Assembly: GCF_016920785.2 (NCBI RefSeq)
Contig: NW_024609879.1
Location: forward strand, 14,943,145 to 15,007,144
Source: Ixodes scapularis
Lineage: Eukaryota > Arthropoda > Arachnida > Ixodida > Ixodidae
DNA: 64,000 nt
Reading direction: 5' to 3'
The notes beneath the pieces are model-generated. The model was given only the letters and a program-made list of their open reading frames with translations. It did not search any database and was not told where the DNA came from. Numbering within the stretch: position 1 is the first letter of the stretch; each line of letters opens with the position of its first letter. Positions 56,721-64,000 of the stretch are shown piece by piece. A program made the translations under genes and the position numbers.

Positions 56721-57782
56721 AGTAGCAGACTTGTGCCTATCTCAAATACTCTACTCAAGGTACTGTATTTCAGATACTTTTTAAAGTATCTTGGTATCTT
56801 GCAAATACTTTTGATCGAGAGTATCTTAAACTTTGTTTTAATTACAGTTCTGAGTATCTTGCACTCATTACCTTAAATACATTTTTTACATTCCACCATT
56901 TTTCGAGTTTTTCGGTATGAAGTGGCGTGGCGTGGCACGAGCAAACGTGAACATTCTTGCGAGCAACCAAATCCTGCTGACAGCTCCAAATAGCTAGGGT
57001 GACTTTGATTGAGCTCGTGAAAACATCGCTTTTTGTGCCGATTGTAACTCCTATTTCAGCCGTAAGTTTGCATAATGAAGGTATTCCCCTCGCCTTCTCA
57101 AGGGCGCCTTTTGTTTCCATAAAGTTTCTCCCCAAAAAATCCTCAAAAAAAGGTGTGGTTTTACGGAAGTAAAGATGCCACCGTGAGCCCCAACGCAGAC
57201 CGGAAAACGAACTACGACAACAATGCAGGCCTGAGTATTAAGGAAATAACAAATAGAAGAAAATAAGAAGTGGACACACACACACAAAAATAAAACCTTT
57301 TGGTTTTGCTTTTTGTATATTTGACCCATCTAGGGCAAAACGTCGAGGTTTTCTTTTGTTTCTCTTGTTTTTGTCGTCAGTCCGTCAACTATTGATCTCG
57401 CGAACACTGTCTGTAAGCGAACGTTGATAACCAGAGAACAGTACAGGAAACAAACAACGAGCTGGATGACCTCTAAAAATGCCAACAAAATGTACCCCAA
57501 CGTTGAGTGCCTTTTTGAACGCAACCTACTCGAAGAAAGTTCGATCACTGCCGTGGCTATTATGTGGGTTCTCTTTGTTATCCATACACTCATATCCCTA
57601 TCCCAAGTTCGTTTATAGTGAACTCCCCATATAGTGAATATGGATTGTAGTTAAACGATGCGTCTAAGGTTCGCCGCAGGACGTGATATTCAGCGATGTC
57701 ACTACAGGCGAGGCGCTCTGACCCGTTTGTCCCCCCCCCCCCCCCACACACCTCAGTGTGTACCCAACAGAAGGCGTGTGCA

Positions 57783-57807
57783 CATGCCCACAGGCCTTGT
57801 GGGCATG
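57783..57807. repeat. Small perfect hairpin
   Basis: CATGCCCACA, five-base spacer GGCCT, TGTGGGCATG. It lies after a C-run and a CACACA stretch; no known role. Confidence 0.6.
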
Positions 57808-58221
57808 TACATGTGGTTTTTTCATAGAGCACGAGGCACAGTGTACTGTAAGAATACCAACAATTAGTGGAATGACGTTAAGTGCCGGATCTCCCCCGAG
57901 AGCACACGTTACAGGATGCGAGCTTGACCCACTTGGGCTTTTATGCTGAGCTGGGCACCCTGCATGCTGCATTGGTCATGCAGGCCGCAGTGGTAATAAA
58001 AGAGCTCCTCCTCCCCCTCATCGGAGAACACGAACTCCAGCCGAACGCTGACGCCGCGTTCGGTTATGTCGGCCGAACGCTGCGTCATTGTATTTGTTGT
58101 CCCCATCCGTGTAGTTCTAGGTTAACCGCTTGGGGCGTCACGGTCTGATCTCCTCCCCAACAGCTAAAGTGACTTCTTTCTTGTTGTCCCAGAAATGTTT
58201 TGTAACCTCTGTCAGTGATAA

Positions 58222-58634
58222 TGCCACGCGCGCTGCCCAGCGAGCGCGTGGCCGAATGGTTACCGCGTTTGTCTCTCGCGCGGATGCTTTCGCGCGGAGG
58301 CTCCGGGCAAGATGCCAGGGAGCAAACTCCTCTTTTATTTATTCTTTCAACTTGACATGCTCGTAACTTCAAGAACCTTGTCGTCTGATCGAGTTACAAA
58401 TGTTCTACGCGCCGAAATTTCTACGCCGAATGCTCCAGAAACCCACGTGGGTACAAAAGGTGCTCCGAGTGGCGGTCCTGAGTCAGTCTCGCCCCATTGC
58501 TCAATCCTGCTGTTTCGTTGACAACGACGCCTGCGACGCTAGCCTTTCTCTATTTTGGTTTGTGCACAAGTTCGCCCCATTAAACGTTTAGTTTCTTCAA
58601 TTATTCGCCGCCTCATCATTTGTCAGTCGTGACA
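58222..58634 (+). mobile_element. Solo gypsy-type LTR in P450 intron
   Basis: 413 bp from TGCCACGCGCG to CAGTCGTGACA, aligning end to end with the LTRs at 36051-36477 and 41578-41981. No internal gag/pol sequence adjoins it, so it is a solo LTR left by LTR-LTR recombination. A box TGGCCGAATGG at 58249-58259 is kept; the B box is degraded. Flanks ATAA/ATAT give no clean TSD. Antisense to the P450. Confidence 0.9.
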
Positions 58635-59351
58635 ATATCCTTCTCCTTATAGTTGGACTGCATAAATTAGCCCTGCGATACCTTTAATTTCTTTTTTCGT
58701 TTTGTGTTGTTGCGGGATAATAAACCATCCTGGTAACCCAGATTTGCGCAGCTGTATTACTGCCACTGTTGATGACGTCGGGACAAACTACGCAGTGCGG
58801 GAGTATCTTCAAAAGTAATCGAATTATATTTCTAAGTATTTCTACTCTACTCAATATACCTTGCAGTGAAAGTAACTTGAGTAGTAGTTTCAATACTTTA
58901 TGAAGCAGCTATTTAGTTACTTAACTTAAATACTTTTATTTATCGAGTATTTTGTCCAACACTGAGTAGCAGAAATGGGCAGAGTTTAGGGTTGGACCAA
59001 TTTGTTTTTAAAGTTTTAAGATATGAAGATTTGGGGCTTTTCCTATCGTGGCCCTTTTTCCTATTTTCATCTTTGTTTAAGAGATATCTCTGTTGCAAAG
59101 CTTCGTGGAAGGAAATGCACGATCAAAGTCTATGAAACTGCTCGGTTTTTAGGTCTAAAATTTTTTAACAGCTACTCATGTATATAGTTTAAAATATGTG
59201 TGCTGAATGTCATAAAGGTTAGTGCTCAACGTTTGTTGTAAGGTTCGCATGGAAATAGAAGATAATGAAAAAAAAAACATCGAAATAGAAAAAAAAATGG
59301 GAAAAATAGGCAAACAGTGTTTCATAGTACAAATATACCGCCGTTAAGTGT

Positions 59352-60347
59352 CAGGAAGAGAAAGCAGCCATTCAGAACTTGAGAGAAGACAAGAGCATCG
59401 TCGTCCTCCCTGCCGACAAGGGGAACGCAACCGTGCTACTCGACCGCGCGGACTACGATGAGAAGGCGCTTCAGCTTCTCAACACCGACGCATACATGAT
59501 TCTGCCAAAGGACCCGACTGCCAAGATTCAGGCAAGTCTAAACAAAATGCTCTCTACGATTTTTGATGGGTATCCCGAGTCCCGAGGCCTTTACTTGGGT
59601 CTCATTTGCCGGAACGGTTCAGCGCCGGCCTTTTATGGCCTGCCGAAGGTGCACAAGCCAGATGTCCTCCTCCGACCCATTGTGGATTTCACCACGTCTC
59701 CGTTACGTGCGTTGTCCAACCATCTCCACCGACTGCTGTCGCCTTTAACCGGGAAGACCGACACGTACGTCCAAAATTCTGGACACTTCATCGAGCTCAC
59801 ATCGGGCCTCGAACTGCGGGACGACGAGAGCCTTGTCTCCTTCGACGTCGTGTCGCTTTTCACAAGTGTGCCTGTGCCTCTCGCAGTGTCTGTGACGCGG
59901 AAGGCCCTCTCGTCTGACACGATACTCTCCGAAAGAACGTGCCTTGAGGTGGACGAGATTTGCCGTCTACTGGAATTATGCCTATCCAGCACTTATTTTT
60001 CTTTTGCTGGCCGCTTCTACAGACAAACCAGTGGTACGGCTATGGGTGCTGCGGTCTCCGTCACTGTGGCAAACTTCGTAATGGAGGCGATCGAGAGAAA
60101 AGCCCTGGACACTTTCTCCCCAGGACCCGTGTGTTTCCTGCGGTATGTCGATGACTGCTTTTGTGTTGTAAAGACCAGTGAGATCGACCGTCTCCACACA
60201 CATCTCAACTCCATCGAGCCAGCGATTCAATTCACGATTGAGCAAGAATCAGATGGCTGTCTCCCTTTCCTAGACGTCTGTGCAGTGAGAAAGTCCGGCC
60301 GCCTGGACTTCCGTGTGTATAGGAGGCCGACACACACAGGCCTATAG
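59352..60347 (+). CDS. PLE-2 reverse transcriptase (ends at internal TAG)
   Basis: The frame is open from at least 59352 (KAAIQNLREDKSIVVLPAD). Motifs: AFYGLPKVHKP, SFDVVSLFTSVP, GTAMGAAVSVTVANFVME and the catalytic RYVDDCFCV. These are Penelope-type RT blocks. It stops at TAG 60345-60347, in the same frame as the endonuclease that follows. The region at the stop (RRPTHTG) is normally followed without a break by a DFSS block in PLEs, so the TAG is a mutation or error. Confidence 0.9.
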   Translation, partial: QEEKAAIQNLREDKSIVVLPADKGNATVLLDRADYDEKALQLLNTDAYMILPKDPTAKIQASLNKMLSTIFDGYPESRGLYLGLICRNGSAPAFYGLPKVHKPDVLLRPIVDFTTSPLRALSNHLHRLLSPLTGKTDTYVQNSGHFIELTSGLELRDDESLVSFDVVSLFTSVPVPLAVSVTRKALSSDTILSERTCLEVDEICRLLELCLSSTYFSFAGRFYRQTSGTAMGAAVSVTVANFVMEAIERKALDTFSPGPVCFLRYVDDCFCVVKTSEIDRLHTHLNSIEPAIQFTIEQESDGCLPFLDVCAVRKSGRLDFRVYRRPTHTGL

Positions 60348-61106
60348 CTGGACTTTTCCTCAAGCCACCCTAGGACACATAAGTCTTCCGTGGCTTCGGC
60401 ACTCGTCAGACGGGCGATCACGGTCTGCACATCAGAGGAGACCCTTCGAAAAGAGATCGAAACGATTAAACAAGACCTGCGGAAGAATGGCTACCCGGCT
60501 GGATTTGTAAAAAGCACGATCAAAAAAATTCGACGCACCCCTTCAACCCAAGACGCCCCCCCTCCCTCCACCCGCGTGTGGGTACCCTACATCAAGGGCA
60601 CAAGCGAGGTTCTCGCCCGAGTACTGCGACAGTACGGCATAGCGGTATCACACAAGCCAGTCTCGACCATCGGCGGCCTTCTCCCCCTGCCAAAGGATCG
60701 CCCCCCGAGGGAGAGGGCACAGGGATTGGTTTATAAAATTCCCTGCGGTGACTGCCCCGCGTCGTACGTTGGGGAAACGAAAAACTATCCAGAGCGCCTG
60801 CGGCGCCACCGCTACGACATCGCGAAGAAAAATGTGGAGGGAAGCGCGCTGGCCGAACACATCGAGAAGGCGAACCACTCCATCGACCTTGACAACAGCT
60901 CCATCCTCGGAACGGAGAAAAACTGGCGGAGGCGCCTCCTGTTGGAGTCGTGGCACATTCAATGCACACGTGGCAACATAAACCGGTCGACGGGGACCCT
61001 TCCCAGCAGCTACGTTTCGGGGTTAAGAGGGATAATCCGGAAAACACCCGGGGGTGTTCGGGTTCGTGGGAAGGCCGTTCCGCGGGACAAAAACAGTCAC
61101 CCGTGA
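60348..61106 (+). CDS. PLE-2 linker and GIY-YIG endonuclease
   Basis: Same frame as the RT. A LDFSSSHPRTHKSSVASALV linker leads into a basic region and the GIY-YIG nuclease: GLVYKIPCGDCPASYVGET, RLRRHRYDI, and later EHIEKANHSIDL. The Cys-x2-Cys inside the first motif is typical of PLE endonucleases. First internal Met at 60390. The domain looks complete, ending at TGA 61104-61106. Confidence 0.9.
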   Translation: MDFSSSHPRTHKSSVASALVRRAITVCTSEETLRKEIETIKQDLRKNGYPAGFVKSTIKKIRRTPSTQDAPPPSTRVWVPYIKGTSEVLARVLRQYGIAVSHKPVSTIGGLLPLPKDRPPRERAQGLVYKIPCGDCPASYVGETKNYPERLRRHRYDIAKKNVEGSALAEHIEKANHSIDLDNSSILGTEKNWRRRLLLESWHIQCTRGNINRSTGTLPSSYVSGLRGIIRKTPGGVRVRGKAVPRDKNSHP

Positions 61107-61521
61107 TCAAGGGACCGAGTTGGTTCCGAAACGTCGGGATTTTTGCTTTTTAATAAAGCTTGGTTAGAGTTTCTAAGTTGAAGATTTATTAATCATCCCT
61201 AACCAGACGGATGTCCGTCGAAAATGTTTAAGTTTAAGATATACAAACTTCTGTCGCGCAAACTTCAATATATGCTGGATTGCATATTGTGACACTTTTT
61301 CAAATCTCGCGTTTAGTGTTTCTGTGGAAGTGTTTGAATCTGCAGCAAAAAATGCATCCTCTTAAACACAAAAAACTAATTTTGATATAATCTTTACCAG
61401 TTGGCAGATAATGTTTCTGAAAACTAAATAGTAGAATATTATCGCATATATAAACTAGCAGCCTTTGATTTCAGTAAACGTTGCCCAGCTTTGTCTAAAG
61501 TCCGGAAAAAAAAAAAAACAT

Positions 61522-61560
61522 AAAGAACCAAACCGACCGGAGCGGTCGGTTTGGTTCTTT
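61522..61560. repeat. Perfect 18-bp hairpin
   Basis: AAAGAACCAAACCGACCG, a three-base GAG spacer, then the exact complement. The right arm core (GGAGCGGTCGGTTTGG) recurs at about 63447-63462, in both places followed within about 50 bp by GCGCCATCT, so it belongs to a dispersed repeat. Located between the PLE and the first recognised P450 exon. Confidence 0.8.
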
Positions 61561-62266
61561 TGGGGTTTTCATCGCCGCTTGCGCCATCTGTTGAGTTGTA
61601 ACCAAAATTGGTGAGAACTAAGTTTGCACAGTTATTAGAGTTAAAGGTAAACTGAAGAGGTTTTAGAAACAAAGAGCTAGAAGTGAATTTGAGAGTATTT
61701 TTATTATATGAATTTTACGCTCGTCGGGCCGAGCAAGCAACGGTTGGTCCTGCATCGGGGCCATATCACGTTCCTTTTCTCCAAAGATGTAACTATACGC
61801 GAGAAAACACGAAAAACCTCCGACCAGTCGTTTGTCATAAAAAGATCTTTCGGCCATCAACGCGTGTCTTTCGTGTGGGCTGCGCGTGCAACTGTAAGCT
61901 TGCCATGTATCTTTCGCACCCTGACACCAGTCGTTACGTCTCTTTCTGACCTTCTTCGAAAGAGGAAGAGTGCTCGTGCATAGCTTTGATAGGCACTGAA
62001 GATGCACGAGAATGGAGGTACCAACAACCCGTTTTATGACGTAACGCTTCTTGAAGAAAAAACTTTAGCGGTACTTTGAAAATAAATGTTTGCAGCCTCT
62101 GTGCGCCAATTTGAAAAATATACTCAATATTCGTGGTCCTGGAGACAAATTGAAGATGATTTAAGTGGACTTACTTCAATAAAATACAGCGCCAGCTTCC
62201 CTTTAACCAGCTTTGGCCATTATCGACATAGAGATCGCTGAGATAAACAGAATCGAGATTACCTAC

Positions 62267-62382
62267 CACTGATATGAGGGTTGCTGTCTTTACAGTACTC
62301 GCACGTCTCCTTTAAGTACGCATCTGTGAAATCCAAGATGGTGTGCTCGTCAAGAACCTCTTGGTGCTCTCTAATTTTTTCG
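62267..62382 (-). CDS. P450 upstream exon (F-G to H region)
   Basis: Acceptor ATCTTTTCAG, donor AGTG|GTAGGT. It encodes EKIREHQEVLDEHTILDFTD followed by an AYLKETCEY-type block, the (R)DFxDAYL pattern found before the I-helix in CYP2-clan P450s. The one-base overhang completes the split codon of the 54776-55031 exon, supporting direct splicing between them over a 7.2-kb intron. The first base belongs to a codon begun in an exon beyond the window or not recognised. Confidence 0.85.
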
Positions 62383-64000
62383 CTGAAAAGATAAAATTGC
62401 CGAGGATGCAGTAAGCATAAATTTTAAATATCAAGCAAAAAATGCAAAAACAGGCAAGATTCCTATGTTTTGATATCTGTCATTCAAAACATTATGCTTT
62501 GTGTTTTGATTTTTATACATGTGCAGGAAAATGCAAAGCTGGGTGTAACAGATCTTCCCTTCCTTCTTGATTTCGACACAACGGTGATGGCTTTGCGTGG
62601 TGCTCATTAAATACCCCAACCTACCAGGGGTACTGCACCAGCAACGTCTATCATCGGAGCGGAGGCACCAACGCCCATCGATCACGTTGTCTAAATAAAC
62701 ATACAACATAACTACATTGACACCGCGGTGAACTTGCTAAATTTGGAAACCGTGCACGCAAGCCCGGTACAGTCAAACATATGGCAGCAGTCTCCACAAA
62801 CGTCGTCTAACTAATACAACAAATGTGAGGAAAAAAATATATCGGCTGTGCACAGACTACGTACCGAATTGAGGTTCATAAAATGTGCCTTGGAGTGGCA
62901 TAGGTGTCTCTCTTGCTACCTTGTTCGAAATAGATTTTTATTAATGCAGTAAAATTCATGTCGTTATCGTATTTAAAAACAATGATTTCTTTTTTCATCT
63001 TCTTCCTCCTTGGCTCCGCTCCTAAACCACGGTGAAGAAACATATTTAGGTGATTAATCTGGCCGCTCTTCCCGCGGGGAGCGAGCGACCAGATGATGTT
63101 CGGAGCTAGCCTTGAACCAGGAGTAGTTCGTTCCACGTCGCCGCGAAGGGCGCTGAGGCATGAGGTCCCTGCTCGGCGGCCACAAGTCTGAGGCGTAGCG
63201 TGCTTGCCTTTTTCGCGGTGTGGTGGTGTGGCGGTGGTGTGCGGCCAGTAGCTGGGCTCGTGGTTTGTTTTGGTGCTGTGTCGACCACAGGTGCCACCAT
63301 CGCGCGCGAAAGTGAGCGTTAACCCAAAGGAGAAGAAGGAAGAGAACACAGCTTTACGGACTCTGGCGACTTGGTAGCGGGGTGCCGGCAGTGAGCTACA
63401 AGAAGCGGTGAGCGAGAGAATGCGGGACCACCGCTGGGAGAAACGATCGGAGCGGTCGGTTTGGGAGGGATCCCATACTTGGGCGCCATCTATCCTCATG
63501 TGAGTGAATCACGCTTGGTGCGCCAAATAGGATAGAGCAGCCGCGTCGGACAGAGAGCCATCACCTAAATGTTTCGTTTTCCGTGTCCTAAACTCCAAAG
63601 CGAAATGAGAAACCGGACACTTCCTTTGGAGGAAAAAGCCAGCCTCAAAATCAAGAACCACCATCATCATTATTACCATCGTTTACTGCCCGATAGCCGA
63701 GACATCCCCGCCGATAGATGGCTCTCGCCAAGCCCCCCAATTCAAGGGGGGAGACGTCACGGCTGCGGGACGTCCAGCCATTCGAGCCAGAAAACCTCTC
63801 CGTGCCGAGGCTATTATATTTTCGAAGAGTGGAATCTGTTCCCCCTAGTAAAGTATTGGCTAACCGCTTACTAATGAACAACTTTCTCTCTTTCTTTTTC
63901 TCTCATCTATGGGAAAGTGAAAGGACAAGGCGCTGCCTCCAGCTCGTTCAACTATGAAACGGTAAAGGCCATTCGTAACTTGAGTTGCGTGATGTCTTTA
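62383..64000. other. P450 upstream intron (right edge), no exon recognised
   Basis: No further P450 exon was found on the minus strand. GC-rich patch 63010-63520 holds a 207-codon minus frame (62876-63499) with no recognisable domain; it overlaps the dispersed GGAGCGGTCGGTTTGG repeat. Remaining P450 exons are expected beyond 64000. Confidence 0.5.

Larger units (their letters stand above)
56729..58964. mobile_element. 2.2-kb hAT-like element containing a solo LTR
   Basis: AGTAGCAG is identical at 56721-56728 and 58965-58972. The right end is CAGTGTTGGACAAAATACTC on the minus strand, a hAT-type end. The left end (ACTTGTGCCTATCTCAAATA) is more eroded. Both subterminal regions are full of AAGTAT/ATACTT words. 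The interior holds an older or later inserted LTR (58222-58634). No transposase recognised. Confidence 0.7.
59340..61200 (+). mobile_element. Second Penelope-like element, in P450 intron
   Basis: Plus-strand PLE, different in sequence from the one at 10433-16697. One frame runs from about 59343 to 61106 with a single internal TAG. It is 5'-truncated, since the N-terminal part of the ORF is missing. The 3' UTR contains AATAAA at about 61151 and ends near 61200 (approximate). Antisense to the host gene. Confidence 0.88.
44547..62382 (-). other. Partial cytochrome P450 gene (four 3' exons, three introns)
   Basis: Span of the recognised exons of one minus-strand microsomal-type P450. Introns of about 7.2, 6.2 and 3.6 kb separate 116-, 256-, 191- and 179-bp exons. 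Splice sites are GT/AG, and the phases (1, 2, 1) match at each junction, giving one continuous protein without stops. The four exons supply the C-terminal part of the protein. The N-terminal anchor and early exons lie past the right edge. The introns contain two hAT-like elements, a PLE, a solo LTR, SINEs and a MITE. Confidence 0.88.

Noticed and set aside
62876..63499. 207-codon minus frame as a P450 5' exon
   Set aside because: It contains no P450 motif, is low in hydrophobic residues and overlaps a dispersed repeat.

Overview
This window looks like chromosomal DNA from a tick, probably a hard tick (Ixodida). That is inferred from the kinds of cytochrome P450, tRNA-derived SINEs, LINEs, Penelope-like elements (PLEs) and Ty3/gypsy elements recognised here; no species-defining gene is present. 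There is no bacterial, viral or CRISPR content. Almost everything is mobile DNA or AT-rich intergenic or intronic sequence. One host gene is recognisable: the 3' half of a CYP2-clan-like cytochrome P450 on the minus strand, with four exons at 62267-62382, 54776-55031, 48372-48562 and 44547-44725. Intron phases agree at every junction, and the 5' exons must lie beyond base 64000.

Layout. 1-584: nothing recognised. 585-3453: decayed LINE copy 1. 3453-8973: a CATC tract running into a 5.5-kb GC-rich 9-bp minisatellite. 10200-17660: a three-level nest. A decayed LINE (LINE-A) is split by a PLE inverted dimer with a 12-bp target-site duplication (TSD). That PLE is itself split by a nearly intact CR1/L2-like LINE (LINE-B) with an 8-bp TSD. 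17.7-24.1 kb: AT-rich, no gene. 24093-26592: LINE copy 2, of the same family as copy 1, carrying two short folded PLE-tail insertions, each with a 13-bp TSD. 27205-28955: another LINE remnant (LINE-D) interrupted by a MITE. 32472-33707: minus-strand gag remnant with its LTR. 33766-34624: hAT-like non-autonomous element packed with TATCGATA palindromes and flanked by a perfect 8-bp TSD. 36051-41981: decayed full-length Ty3/gypsy element with both LTRs.

44.5-64 kb: the P450 gene. Its introns hold two SINE families, a Tc/mariner-like MITE, a fold-back repeat, two hAT-like elements of 2.7 and 2.2 kb with perfect 8-bp TSDs, a solo LTR, and a second PLE whose open frame is interrupted by a single UAG.

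Most striking: all four gypsy-type LTR copies carry a tRNA-like module near the 5' end, most clearly as Pol III A- and B-box matches in the 41578-41981 LTR. All three PLE insertions with identifiable TSDs landed in LINE DNA and have an inverted or folded structure. The minisatellite starts exactly where a LINE body meets a CATC tail. The P450 I-helix has Pro where the oxygen-activating Thr is usual.
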